64,000 nucleotides of DNA, from assembly GCA_016293495.1 (NCBI GenBank), contig JAEDED010000004.1, positions 60,424 to 124,423 on the forward strand, given 5' to 3'. This document shows, piece by piece, positions 8,887-16,785 of this stretch. Both the position numbers and the translations under genes were made by a program. A model generated the notes under the pieces. The model searched no databases and was not told where the DNA came from. It was given only the letters and a program-made list of their open reading frames with translations. This DNA is from Treponema sp. Its GTDB lineage: Bacteria > Spirochaetota > Spirochaetia > Treponematales > Treponemataceae. The first letter of the stretch is position 1; each line of letters begins with the position of its first letter.

Positions 8887-9897
8887 ATGTCAGATTTATA
8901 TTCAAGCTGTGAGCAGTGTCCGAGAAAATGCAGGGCTGACAGAAATATCAATACCGGTTTCTGCGGTGAAAAAAAACAAATCAGAATTGCAAGTGCGTGC
9001 CTTCATTTTGGTGAAGAACCTTTAATTACAGTCTTTGGCGGCTCGGGAACTATTTTCTTTACCGGCTGCACATTAAGGTGTTCGTTCTGCCAGAATTATC
9101 AGATTTCTCAAAAGGGAATGGGACGCGAAGTTTCAAAAGAGGAATTTGTAAAAATCTGTCTTGATCTTCAGAAGGCAGGTGCTGAAAATATCAACCTTGT
9201 TACAGGAAGCCATGTAATTCCACTTGTGGCAGAATATTTAAAAGCATGTCGTGAAGGCGGAGTAACAATTCCTTTCTGCTGGAACAGCTCTGCTTACGAA
9301 ACTGTTGAGTCTCTTGAACTTTTAAAAGGTCTTGTAACAATCTGGCTTCCTGATTTGAAAACCTTAAACAGTGAAGTTTCTAAAAAACTTTTTGCGGCAG
9401 AAGATTATCCTGAAGTTGCGTCAAAAGCAATTGCGTGGATGATTAAAAACAATCCGCTGACAGTTGAAGAACACAAAGGCATCGACCGCGAAACAGGAAA
9501 GAAAACATCAAAAGAAAAAATGACACAGGGTGTAATCATCCGTCATTTATTCCTTCCTGGAAGATTTGAAGATACTGCAATGACACTTCAGTGGTTAAAA
9601 GAAAATGCAGATGAGAAAGCTGTAATTTCATTGATGTCGCAATATACACCGGTTCCGTTTGATGAAGACGAAAAAGAACTTGAACGACGCAGAAAGGCAC
9701 TCGAAGTTATTGAGAACAGACTCGTTTCTGAAGAAGAAGATGAAGATCTCCGCGATATAATTGAAGCTTATGACTTTAGTTTCCTTTATTATCAGGATTT
9801 ATGCCAGGATACAGAATGGCTTCCTGATTTTAAAAGACTTCAGCCTTTCTCAAATGCGCTTGCAAAACCGGTCTGGCACTGGACTTTTGAGAAATAG
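8887..9897 (+). CDS. Radical SAM protein, PflX-like (COG1313 type)
   Basis: 336 residues. The radical SAM cluster motif is CTLRCSFCQ (CxxxCxxC) near residues 60-70, preceded by the cysteine-rich N-terminus CEQCPRKCRADR and GFCGE typical of PflX-like proteins. Further family signs are GGSGTIFFTGC and NLVTGSHVIP, and WLPDLKTLN. The family resembles pyruvate formate-lyase activating enzymes, but its substrate is unknown. A charged insertion (residues ~195-215 and 255-290, many Glu/Lys) makes it longer than usual. It is the last gene of the operon starting at 5607. Confidence 0.85.
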   Translation: MSDLYSSCEQCPRKCRADRNINTGFCGEKKQIRIASACLHFGEEPLITVFGGSGTIFFTGCTLRCSFCQNYQISQKGMGREVSKEEFVKICLDLQKAGAENINLVTGSHVIPLVAEYLKACREGGVTIPFCWNSSAYETVESLELLKGLVTIWLPDLKTLNSEVSKKLFAAEDYPEVASKAIAWMIKNNPLTVEEHKGIDRETGKKTSKEKMTQGVIIRHLFLPGRFEDTAMTLQWLKENADEKAVISLMSQYTPVPFDEDEKELERRRKALEVIENRLVSEEEDEDLRDIIEAYDFSFLYYQDLCQDTEWLPDFKRLQPFSNALAKPVWHWTFEK

Positions 9898-9926
9898 AGA
9901 TATTTTTCAAATTCAACCTTTTTTTC

Positions 9927-9955
9927 TTGACTTTATATTTGATAGAACTTAAAAT
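9927..9955 (+). promoter_or_regulatory. Promoter giving a probably leaderless ptsN-like transcript
   Basis: TTGACT at 9927-9932 and TAAAAT at 9950-9955 with a 17-base spacer. The predicted +1 is base 9962, the A of the ATG. There is no Shine-Dalgarno upstream of that ATG. Confidence 0.65.
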
Positions 9956-9961
9956 GACTAT

Positions 9962-10411
9962 ATGGACTACTTAAGAAGCGTACTTGTACCGGAAACGGTA
10001 AACCTTCACCTGAAGGGTAAGACTAAAGAAGAAATTATTGACGAAATGCTTGATATTCTTGTAAAAGCAGGAAAAGTTAACGATAAAGCTGCTGCTCGTG
10101 AATGTGTTCTCGAACGCGAACGCAAGATGTCTACAGGCATGAAACATGGAATCGCTATTCCACACGGTAAGACAGATACTGTTTCTGATCTCGTTGCATG
10201 TATTGGTGTTTCAGAAAACCCAGTAGATTTTGACTCCCTTGATCAGGAACCATGTAGAATCTTTATTATGACATTATCTCCAGTTAACAAAACTGGACCA
10301 CACTTGCAGTTCCTTGCAGAAGTAAGCCTTTTGTTCAAGAGTGCAGATAAACGTCAGCAGATTCTTGAAACACAGAATGCTGAAGAAGTAATTAAGATTT
10401 TGACAGAATAG
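9962..10411 (+). CDS. PTS EIIA protein, fructose/nitrogen (PtsN) type
   Basis: 149 residues, the whole of a PTS EIIA type-2 domain. The phosphoryl-accepting His is in GIAIPHGKTD; SSTGMKHG-like sequence (KMSTGMKHG) precedes it. No EIIB or EIIC gene is adjacent, and many treponemes have only regulatory PTS parts, so I infer a regulatory PtsN-like role rather than sugar uptake. The start codon coincides with the predicted transcription start, and a terminator follows, so this is a single-gene unit. Confidence 0.88.
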   Translation: MDYLRSVLVPETVNLHLKGKTKEEIIDEMLDILVKAGKVNDKAAARECVLERERKMSTGMKHGIAIPHGKTDTVSDLVACIGVSENPVDFDSLDQEPCRIFIMTLSPVNKTGPHLQFLAEVSLLFKSADKRQQILETQNAEEVIKILTE

Positions 10412-10449
10412 TAATTATTAATAATAAATCTTAAATCTTTACTGAAAGG

Positions 10450-10480
10450 GCCTTTATGCATTTGCATAGAGGCTTTTTTT
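10450..10480 (+). terminator. Rho-independent terminator after the EIIA gene
   Basis: Stem GCCTTTATGCA / TGCATAGAGGC with a 2-base loop and one G-T pair, followed by seven T. Confidence 0.88.
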
Positions 10481-10496
10481 ATTATAAATTATCAAT

Positions 10497-11036
10497 ATGA
10501 AATTAGATCCATTATTCAGTGTAAAAGACAACCAGCTTTATACAATTGCCGGTGATGCAAAAGTTGAACTCAACTTTTCAGATGTAAATGACATTTCAGT
10601 TCCTTGTGAACTCAATCAAAAAACAATATATAAAATTCTCGTTGACCAGAAAACAATTGAGCCTGAAGCAGAATGTTATAACGAGGAATATCTTGCTTCT
10701 CTTAGAGATTTTCTTAAGATAATGGAAGAAAAAAATGTATTTGCAGTTCTTTGCGTTAAGCCGGAAGCAGTTTCTGACAGCGCAGATTCTGCTGAAGTAG
10801 AATCCTATACTGCCTGTGTAAAGCATGCTACACGCCGTATTAAAGACTGTGTAAGTCTTGCCGGTGTATGGCTTACTGATGAATTTGCGGCTTCTGGTGA
10901 TGATGCAAAAATCTCCTATTTAATCGATGAACTTGTTGGTAAACATGCGCATTATGTTTATTTTGCATCTGAAAAAGTTCTTGCAAAAGCTAAAAATCTT
11001 GGTGAAGAATACAGTTCAAAGACTGTGCTTGCTTAA
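10497..11036 (+). CDS. Conserved hypothetical protein
   Basis: 179 residues, soluble, no signal peptide. The pattern of alternating strands and helices (NVFAVLCVKPEAV, CVSLAGVWLTDEFA, HYVYFASEKVLAKAKN) hints at an alpha/beta fold, but I recognise no family. A TATAAA box at 10483-10488 lies only nine bases before the ATG, so the leader is very short. The stop touches the next ATG (TAAATG), so it is coupled to the lytic transglycosylase gene. Confidence 0.7.
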   Translation: MKLDPLFSVKDNQLYTIAGDAKVELNFSDVNDISVPCELNQKTIYKILVDQKTIEPEAECYNEEYLASLRDFLKIMEEKNVFAVLCVKPEAVSDSADSAEVESYTACVKHATRRIKDCVSLAGVWLTDEFAASGDDAKISYLIDELVGKHAHYVYFASEKVLAKAKNLGEEYSSKTVLA

Positions 11037-11852
11037 ATGCTGATTCAAGAGAGAGTAACTCCTTTTAAGAAAGACCTGATTTTCTCAGTTATTATTGCCG
11101 CAGTTGTTACTGCTGCAAGTCTTGGAATTGCCGCTCTCGTTCCTCCGCTTAAGGAAAATTTTGAGGCTGTAATAAGTGATGACGGCGAAGTTGAAATTCC
11201 TCACCAGAGAGCGCTTCAGATTGCTTATACAGCCAATTATTTTAACGAAACTGAATCTCAGTTTGCCCCGGGTGGAAATTCCTTTTACATTCAGGATTAT
11301 CTTAATCACATAAATCCTACGGTTACTGACAAAGGTCTCGAATATTACAGAAATCCGCAGACCCGCGGGGCAGTGGAACTATTCTTTATAAAAGTAACCG
11401 GAAACAGAAATATCACGATGGCTATACTTACAGCTGCAAATCGTGAAAATATTCCTTTGACGCTTGCGTTTGCGCTTGCACATACAGAAAGCCGTTTTAA
11501 ACCTTATGCGCGCAATGTAAATGTTAACGGTTCAATTGACCGCGGGCTTTTTCAGCTGAATGACAGAACTTTTCCACAGCTCTCGGAAGAGGAATTTTTT
11601 GATCCTTCAATTTCTGCAAGATACGGAATGCGTCATTTGAGATACTGCATTGGTATTGCAAAGGACGACCTGAACGGCGTTGCAATGTACAATGCCGGTG
11701 TTGCAAGAATCAAGGCAAACCAGATGCCGGCAAGTACCAAATCTTATGTAAAAAAAATTAAAAACTACCGCGCTAATCTTGATGCAGAATTTTATAAAGA
11801 AGTTGTGTCGCTTTACGAAGATTTTGGTGATACAAACTCAAAATTTGAATAA
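11037..11852 (+). CDS. Lytic transglycosylase (SLT domain), membrane-anchored
   Basis: 271 residues. A membrane segment at residues ~14-38 (LIFSVIIAAVVTAASLGIAA) is probably an uncleaved anchor. Residues ~130-250 are an SLT domain: the catalytic Glu is in AHTESRFKPYARN, followed by GLFQLNDRTF (family GLMQ) and the AMYNAGVARI motif. The enzyme cleaves peptidoglycan glycan strands to 1,6-anhydro products in the periplasm. The start directly abuts the stop of the preceding gene. Confidence 0.9.
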   Translation: MLIQERVTPFKKDLIFSVIIAAVVTAASLGIAALVPPLKENFEAVISDDGEVEIPHQRALQIAYTANYFNETESQFAPGGNSFYIQDYLNHINPTVTDKGLEYYRNPQTRGAVELFFIKVTGNRNITMAILTAANRENIPLTLAFALAHTESRFKPYARNVNVNGSIDRGLFQLNDRTFPQLSEEEFFDPSISARYGMRHLRYCIGIAKDDLNGVAMYNAGVARIKANQMPASTKSYVKKIKNYRANLDAEFYKEVVSLYEDFGDTNSKFE

Positions 11853-11873
11853 ACTTATCAAAAATCAGTTTTA

Positions 11874-11891
11874 CTGTGATATTTTTCACAA
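11874..11891. promoter_or_regulatory. Rex operator (autoregulatory site)
   Basis: The palindrome TGTGA-N6-TCACA (11875-11890) lies in a frame matching the Rex consensus TTGTGAAN4TTCACAA at 16 of 18 positions. It is 140 bases before the rex start codon, where autoregulation of an NADH-sensing repressor would be expected. Confidence 0.7.
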
Positions 11892-11985
11892 TAAACATAA
11901 AATTCCTTCTAAATTCCAATAAATTCAAGGCTTTCAGAGCTTAAATTCGTTGACGGTTCACTGCGATTGGAGTAAATTAGAAGTG

Positions 11986-12019
11986 CTTCACCGCTGTTAC
12001 TTTTTTCACAGCGAAGAAG
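11986..12019 (+). promoter_or_regulatory. Imperfect inverted repeat just before the rex start
   Basis: Arms CTTCACCGCTGT and ACAGCGAAGAAG (10 of 12 complementary) around a 10-base T-rich loop, ending 11 bases before ATG 12031. It could fold in the leader RNA and affect initiation, or be a second protein-binding site. Confidence 0.4.
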
Positions 12020-12030
12020 TGAGTTTACAG

Positions 12031-12699
12031 ATGGCAAAGATTTCAGAACCTTCAAGAAAAAGACTTGTAGAACTAACACAGATTCTGACGGCTTTAGAGG
12101 CTGACAAAACTGAAAGAGTTACTTCGTCAAAACTTGAGGAACTGACCGGCTGGACAAGTTCGTCGATTCGAAAAGACATTTCGGCAATTGATTATGCTGG
12201 CGGCGTTTCAAACGGTTATAACGTAACTGAACTTCTTGATGCAATCTGTTTGGCTTTGGGAATTGCCCGTGATGAAAAAGATTCCAGAGACCGCGGAATT
12301 GAGCACAGATGCTGCATTGTAGGTCTTGGAAAGCTGGGCTCTGCTCTTCTGGAGAACAGCATCTTTTTTGACACTGCGTTCAGATTTATGGCAGGCTTTG
12401 ATGCAAACGTAAACCGCACTGAGATTTTGAGTGCGTCTTTTCCGCTGTATCCTGCTTCAAGGATGAACGTAATAATTCCTCAGGAAAAAATTGAATATGC
12501 AATTCTTTCTGTTCCTGATGCAAGTGCACAGAGCATGGCAGAACGCCTTGTGTCGTGCGGAATTAAAGGTATTGTAAATTATACCGGTACTAAACTGTTA
12601 GTACCGAAAGAAATTGCTGTGGAGAATGTTTCTCCGGTTACTGCAATGAATAATTTAAGTGCAAAGCTCAGTTTGAGTGGCAATGCACAATCTAAATAA
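12031..12699 (+). CDS. rex: Redox-sensing transcriptional repressor Rex
   Basis: 222 residues from ATG 12031, the normal Rex size. Residues ~5-80 are the winged helix (RKRLVELTQILTAL, SSSIRKDISAID), then the Rossmann NAD(H)-binding fold with CCIVGLGKLGSALL and the domain-swap helix at the C-terminus. Rex leaves its operators when NADH rises. An upstream frame start at 11950 (TTG) or GTG 12019 would add residues not seen in the family, so ATG 12031 is preferred. serC starts 15 bases downstream, placing serine synthesis in the same transcript. A good Rex operator lies at 11874-11891. Confidence 0.9.
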   Translation: MAKISEPSRKRLVELTQILTALEADKTERVTSSKLEELTGWTSSSIRKDISAIDYAGGVSNGYNVTELLDAICLALGIARDEKDSRDRGIEHRCCIVGLGKLGSALLENSIFFDTAFRFMAGFDANVNRTEILSASFPLYPASRMNVIIPQEKIEYAILSVPDASAQSMAERLVSCGIKGIVNYTGTKLLVPKEIAVENVSPVTAMNNLSAKLSLSGNAQSK

Positions 12700-12714
12700 T
12701 AACGAGGTTACACA

Positions 12715-13842
12715 ATGAGTAGAGTGTACAATTTTTCAGCTGGTCCTTCATGTTTGCCAGAAGAAGTATTAAACGAATGTGCAGCAGAAATGCTTGACTG
12801 CAATGGAACAGGCCAGTCTGTAATGGAAATGAGCCACCGTTCAAATGCTTTTGAACCTATCATTCAGGATGCTGAAGCAATGGTTCGCAAACTTATGAAC
12901 GTTCCGTCTAACTACAAAATCCTTTTCGTACAGGGTGGTGGATCTACTCAGTTTGCAATGGTAGCACAGAACCTTGGTATTAAAAACAAGAAAGCTGCTT
13001 ACATCGAAACTGGTGTTTGGGCAAAGAAAGCTGCTGCAGAAGCTAAAAAACTCGGCGTTGCAGTTGACGTAATTGCTTCTTCAAAAGACAAGAATTACTC
13101 ATACATTCCTAAAGTAGAAAAAATCGAAGGCGACTATGATTATGCATACATCTGTTTTAACAACACAATCATGGGAACTCACTACGAATACATTCCAGAA
13201 ACAGGAAACATTCCTCTCGTAGCTGACATCTCTTCTTGTGTACTTTCTGAACCACTTGATGTTTCAAAATTCGGACTTCTTTTTGCCGGCGCTCAGAAGA
13301 ACCTTGCTCCTGCTGGTGTTACACTTGTAATCATCCGCGAAGACTTGATTCCTGAAGTTGAAGACTGCCTCCCAGGTACTCCAACAATGCTTGCATACAA
13401 GACACACGCTGACAACGATTCTATGTACAACACACCTCCATGTTACACAATCTACGTACTCGGAAAAGTTCTTCACTGGATTGAAAAGAACGGCGGTGCT
13501 GAAGGAATGCTCAAACGCAATAAGGAAAAAGCTGATTACCTTTACAACTACCTTGATTCATCAGACTTCTATCGTGCAACAGCAGAAGTTGGAAGCCGTT
13601 CTTTGATGAACGTTCCATTCCTTACAAAATACTCAACAGGTTCAGAAGATGAAGCTGCAGTTGCAAAAGAAAAAGAAATCAACAGCAAGTTCTGTAAAGA
13701 AGCTGAAAAAGCAGGTTTCGTAAACCTCAAAGGTCACCGCCTTGTTGGTGGTATGCGTGCTTCTATCTACAATGCAATGTCAATCGAAGGCGTAAAAGCT
13801 CTCGTTGAGTTCATGAAGAAGTTCGCTGACGAAAACAAATAA
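12715..13842 (+). CDS. serC: Phosphoserine aminotransferase SerC
   Basis: 375 residues, normal size. Starts with the family signature RVYNFSAGPSCLPEEV; GQSVMEMSHRS and FVQGGGSTQFAM follow; the PLP Lys is in FAGAQKNLAPAG; the C-terminus has LVGGMRASIYNAM. It converts 3-phosphohydroxypyruvate and glutamate to phosphoserine. Shine-Dalgarno GAGG precedes ATG. It follows rex and precedes serA, interrupted only by the small GIY-YIG element. Confidence 0.95.
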   Translation: MSRVYNFSAGPSCLPEEVLNECAAEMLDCNGTGQSVMEMSHRSNAFEPIIQDAEAMVRKLMNVPSNYKILFVQGGGSTQFAMVAQNLGIKNKKAAYIETGVWAKKAAAEAKKLGVAVDVIASSKDKNYSYIPKVEKIEGDYDYAYICFNNTIMGTHYEYIPETGNIPLVADISSCVLSEPLDVSKFGLLFAGAQKNLAPAGVTLVIIREDLIPEVEDCLPGTPTMLAYKTHADNDSMYNTPPCYTIYVLGKVLHWIEKNGGAEGMLKRNKEKADYLYNYLDSSDFYRATAEVGSRSLMNVPFLTKYSTGSEDEAAVAKEKEINSKFCKEAEKAGFVNLKGHRLVGGMRASIYNAMSIEGVKALVEFMKKFADENK

Positions 13843-13847
13843 GTGTG

Positions 13848-13870
13848 GTCATTGAGCCTGTCGAAATGAC
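13848..13870. repeat. 5' palindromic repeat of the GIY-YIG element
   Basis: Perfect hairpin: stem GTCATT/AATGAC around the loop GAGCCTGTCGA, starting 5 bases after the serC stop. The same loop sequence, reverse complemented, reappears at 14170-14180 with a different, self-complementary stem, so the two copies look like the ends of one element. Confidence 0.75.
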
Positions 13871-13887
13871 TGGAAGGAAATCTGTTG

Positions 13888-15384
13888 ATGGCTTTTATGT
13901 ATATCTTAAAGTGCAGAGATGGATCTTATTATGTTGGAAGTACGAAAGATTTAACAAGGCGTATTGAAGAACATAATCATGGAGAAGGTGCAGAATATAC
14001 CAGACGAAGACTTCCTGTGGAACTTGTTTATTTCGAAGAGTGCAAGAATATTGAAGATGCATTTCTACGAGAAAAACAAGTTCAAGGATGGAGCCGTAAA
14101 AAGAGAGAAGCATTGATAAATAATCAATATGATTTACTTCCTGCTCTTTCTAAAAATAAAAAGGTGGTTTCGACAGGCTCAACCACCGCTCATAAGGAAA
14201 TAACTATGTTCAAAATTCAGACATTAAATAAAATCGCTTCTTGCGGTTTGGATAGACTTCCACGCGATGCTTACGAATCAGCTTCAAGCATTTCTGACCC
14301 AGACGCAATCCTCGTTCGTTCACAGGATATGCACACAATGGAACTTCCTGGTTCGGTAAAAGCTGTTGCCCGCGCAGGTGCAGGTACTAACAACATTCCT
14401 ATTCCTGAACTTACAGAAAAAGGCGTTGTAGTATTCAATACACCTGGTGCTAATGCTAACGCTGTAAAGGAACTTGTATTGATGGCACTTCTTCTTTCAA
14501 GCCGTCCTGCTATTAAAGCTAATGCGTGGGCAAACGGTCTTGCAGGTAAAGGTGATGAAATTCCTGATCTTGCAGAAAAAGGAAAGAGCCAGTTTGTCGG
14601 ACCAGAATTGAAGGGAAAGACACTCGGCGTTATCGGTCTTGGAGCTATCGGTGCAATGGTTGCTAACCTTGCAATCCAGTTTGGTATGGACGTTGTAGGT
14701 TATGATCCATTCCTTTCTGTAAAAGCTGCTCTCTCACTTGACCACAATGTTAAGATTGCAGAAACACTTGATACTGTTTATGCAAAAGCTGATTACATTA
14801 CAATTCACGTTCCACAGACAAACGATACAAAGGGAATGATCAACGCATCTTCTATCAAGAACATGAAAGACGGTGTAAGAATCATCAACATCGCCCGCGG
14901 TGGTCTTGTAAATAATGCAGACATCATCGCAGCTATCGACAGCGGAAAAGTTGCTGCATTGGTAACTGACTTTGCTGCTGAAGAACTTTTGAACCATGAA
15001 GGCGTTATCTGTTTGCCACACCTTGGAGCTTCAACTCCAGAAGCAGAAGACAACTGTGCAGTAATGGCTTGTAACCAGCTCCGCGACTTCCTCGAAAACG
15101 GAAACATCGTAAACTCAGTTAACTTCCCACGCCTTGTTGCTGATAACCCGATTCCAAAAGGCGGCACACGTATCTGTATCGCTCACAAAAATGTTCCAGA
15201 TGTAATCTCTAAGTTTACAACTATTCTTGGTGATGCAAAATTGAACATTTCTGGAATGATCAACCAGACAAGAGGTGATCTTGCATACAACATAACTGAT
15301 ATCGATGCAAAAATCCCAGAAGAAACACTCCGTGCTCTTGCAGGAATCGATGCAGTAATCAAAGTTAGACCAATCTTCGGTTAA
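13888..15384 (+). CDS. GIY-YIG endonuclease domain reading in frame into SerA
   Basis: From ATG 13888 (Shine-Dalgarno GGAAGGAA) the first ~85 residues are a URI-type GIY-YIG nuclease: MYILKCRDGSYYVGSTKDL carries Y..YVG, Arg is in LTRRIEEHN, and the Glu is in DAFLREKQVQGW. Stand-alone proteins of this family are about 85-100 residues. Here no stop follows LLPALSKNKK; the frame runs through the 3' palindrome, is translated as VVSTGSTTAHKEIT, and continues into the SerA start. The result is a 498-residue open frame. It may be a real fusion or, more likely, serA is mainly translated from its own start at 14206. Confidence 0.8.
   Translation: MAFMYILKCRDGSYYVGSTKDLTRRIEEHNHGEGAEYTRRRLPVELVYFEECKNIEDAFLREKQVQGWSRKKREALINNQYDLLPALSKNKKVVSTGSTTAHKEITMFKIQTLNKIASCGLDRLPRDAYESASSISDPDAILVRSQDMHTMELPGSVKAVARAGAGTNNIPIPELTEKGVVVFNTPGANANAVKELVLMALLLSSRPAIKANAWANGLAGKGDEIPDLAEKGKSQFVGPELKGKTLGVIGLGAIGAMVANLAIQFGMDVVGYDPFLSVKAALSLDHNVKIAETLDTVYAKADYITIHVPQTNDTKGMINASSIKNMKDGVRIINIARGGLVNNADIIAAIDSGKVAALVTDFAAEELLNHEGVICLPHLGASTPEAEDNCAVMACNQLRDFLENGNIVNSVNFPRLVADNPIPKGGTRICIAHKNVPDVISKFTTILGDAKLNISGMINQTRGDLAYNITDIDAKIPEETLRALAGIDAVIKVRPIFG
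14163..14187. repeat. 3' palindromic repeat of the GIY-YIG element
   Basis: Perfect hairpin: stem GGTGGTT/AACCACC around the loop TCGACAGGCTC, the reverse complement of the loop at 13854-13864. It is translated within the GIY-YIG/SerA frame and lies 18 bases before the serA start. Confidence 0.75.
14206..15384 (+). CDS. serA: D-3-phosphoglycerate dehydrogenase SerA (likely native start)
   Basis: 392 residues from ATG 14206, preceded by AAGGAAA as ribosome site. NAD-binding GVIGLGAIGAMVA, the 2-hydroxyacid dehydrogenase segment INIARGGLV, and catalytic His in CLPHLGASTPEAE are present; residues ~320-390 form the C-terminal ACT domain (ISGMINQTRGDLAYNI) for serine feedback. The length matches short-form SerA. 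It oxidises 3-phosphoglycerate with NAD+, which fits location behind the NADH sensor Rex. It is co-directional with serC; a terminator follows at 15408. Confidence 0.93.
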   Translation: MFKIQTLNKIASCGLDRLPRDAYESASSISDPDAILVRSQDMHTMELPGSVKAVARAGAGTNNIPIPELTEKGVVVFNTPGANANAVKELVLMALLLSSRPAIKANAWANGLAGKGDEIPDLAEKGKSQFVGPELKGKTLGVIGLGAIGAMVANLAIQFGMDVVGYDPFLSVKAALSLDHNVKIAETLDTVYAKADYITIHVPQTNDTKGMINASSIKNMKDGVRIINIARGGLVNNADIIAAIDSGKVAALVTDFAAEELLNHEGVICLPHLGASTPEAEDNCAVMACNQLRDFLENGNIVNSVNFPRLVADNPIPKGGTRICIAHKNVPDVISKFTTILGDAKLNISGMINQTRGDLAYNITDIDAKIPEETLRALAGIDAVIKVRPIFG

Positions 15385-15407
15385 TCGTTGAATACGCTTA
15401 AGAATTG

Positions 15408-15446
15408 AAAACGGCACAGAATGAAAAATCATCTGCGCCGTTTTTT
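15408..15446 (+). terminator. Rho-independent terminator after serA
   Basis: Stem AAAACGGC..CAG and CTG.GCCGTTTT around an AT-rich loop, with six T at the end. Confidence 0.85.
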
Positions 15447-15479
15447 ATTTTAAATGAATGATTTTAAACTTAAGGTTTA

Positions 15480-15508
15480 TTGCCTAAATTTTACGGCTGC
15501 TTTATAAT
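15480..15508 (+). promoter_or_regulatory. Promoter of the HAD gene, probably leaderless
   Basis: TTGCCT 15480-15485, 17-base spacer, TATAAT 15503-15508. The predicted +1 is 15514-15515, on the ATG itself. No Shine-Dalgarno is present. Confidence 0.65.
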
Positions 15509-15513
15509 CAGTT

Positions 15514-16281
15514 ATGGAAACAAAAATAATTTTAGTTGATTTAGATTTAACCCTTCTTAGAAGTGACGGAACTATTTCTGATCACACAGTTTCAGTTCTT
15601 AAACAGTGCCAGGACAAAGGCATTCTCATCGGTTTTTCTACAAGCCGCGGAACTACGCGAATCCAGCAGTATTCAGACATAATTCACCCTGAAATTAAAA
15701 TCTGCAATGCAGGTGCATGTGTTTATTACAGAGACGAACTTATTCACGCAGAGACTTTTACTCTTGATGAAACTCACAGACTTTTTGATAAAACATATCA
15801 AGTACTTGGTGAAGATGCAGAAATCACAGTTGATACGCTGAATGATTTTTACTGGAACAGAAAAGAAAATAAAACAACTCAATATATGGCTGAAGCAAAA
15901 TTTGATGACTGCAAAAATTTTGTGGAACCTGCGATGAAAATCTGCGTGCAGTTAAGTGATGCTAGTAAAGCGGAGGAGATTGCTTCGGTAGTTGAAAACT
16001 GTGGTGCTGTTGCCTTCAGTGATATTCCGTGGTTTAAGTTTGCGCCAAAGTCAGCTGCAAAAGAAAACGGTATTATATATATTTCTGAGTATTTGAAAAT
16101 TCCTCTTTCAGAAATGATTTCGTTTGGTGATGATTTTTCTGATATCGGAATGTTGAAGGCAACAGGTCGTGGAATCGCGATGGGAAATGCGATTGCAGAA
16201 GTTAAAGCGATTGCAGATGATGTGACAAAGTCGTGTGACGAAGACGGCGTTGCAGATTATATTGAAAGGAATGTGCTGTAA
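15514..16281 (+). CDS. HAD-superfamily phosphatase, Cof type
   Basis: 255 residues. HAD motif I is LVDLDLTLLRSDG (two Asp; the family norm is DxDGT), motif II the Ser/Thr of GFSTSRG, motif III the Lys of PKSAAKENG, motif IV GDDFSDIGML. The cap is the C2B (Cof) type and lies between motifs II and III. Such enzymes dephosphorylate sugar phosphates, flavin nucleotides or similar small molecules; the substrate is unknown. Single gene, leaderless promoter. Its stop overlaps a 17-base sequence (AACCCAATTTACGAGCG) that recurs beside rsgA. Confidence 0.87.
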   Translation: METKIILVDLDLTLLRSDGTISDHTVSVLKQCQDKGILIGFSTSRGTTRIQQYSDIIHPEIKICNAGACVYYRDELIHAETFTLDETHRLFDKTYQVLGEDAEITVDTLNDFYWNRKENKTTQYMAEAKFDDCKNFVEPAMKICVQLSDASKAEEIASVVENCGAVAFSDIPWFKFAPKSAAKENGIIYISEYLKIPLSEMISFGDDFSDIGMLKATGRGIAMGNAIAEVKAIADDVTKSCDEDGVADYIERNVL

Positions 16282-16440
16282 CCCAATTTACGAGCGGAAT
16301 GTGATTAACTATCCACACAGAGTTTGCGCCCTACGCATTGTTTTTTTTATTTTATTCAATTGTAGGACTAAATCCTCGATTTTGCAAAACTGTGAGGCAC
16401 TACATATTGTTCTGTGGGAGGAAAAAATAAGAAATAGCTA

Positions 16441-16773
16441 TCAACTTAGTCGATAAAAATCTTTAATATTATTTATGCTATTTACCAAACTAGGATCAAA
16501 GTCCAATTTTATTAAAGTATTCTTAAGACCATTCGGTATCTCAGTTGTGTTACTTTTTCTTGCTAAAGCCAATAGAATCTCTAATAATTCATTAATAAAA
16601 TAGGAATCATCATTTTGATTAATTATTTCACATAATTGAGAAATATAAAAAAAAGCCTCTCCATCTGTTATGTTATCTATTAAACTATCTCTAAAATTAC
16701 TGAAAAACCATTCATCTTTTTGTATCTCAATTTTCCAGTTAATTAATTTATTTGTAAAAATATTTTGATTCAT
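16441..16773 (-). CDS. Candidate cytoplasmic immunity protein for the RNase-like RHS tip
   Basis: 110 residues, acidic and predicted all-helical, no signal peptide. It starts 12 bases after the stop of the orphan RHS tip, with ribosome site AAAGGG, the standard position for an immunity gene. Lack of a signal peptide fits a toxin acting in the cytoplasm, in contrast to the lipoprotein or signal-peptide immunity candidates of the other two cassettes. Base composition is AT-rich like other tips in the region. I recognise no named Imm family; the assignment rests on position. Confidence 0.6.
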   Translation of the reverse strand: MNQNIFTNKLINWKIEIQKDEWFFSNFRDSLIDNITDGEAFFYISQLCEIINQNDDSYFINELLEILLALARKSNTTEIPNGLKNTLIKLDFDPSLVNSINNIKDFYRLS

Positions 16774-16785
16774 GAAAAATACCCT

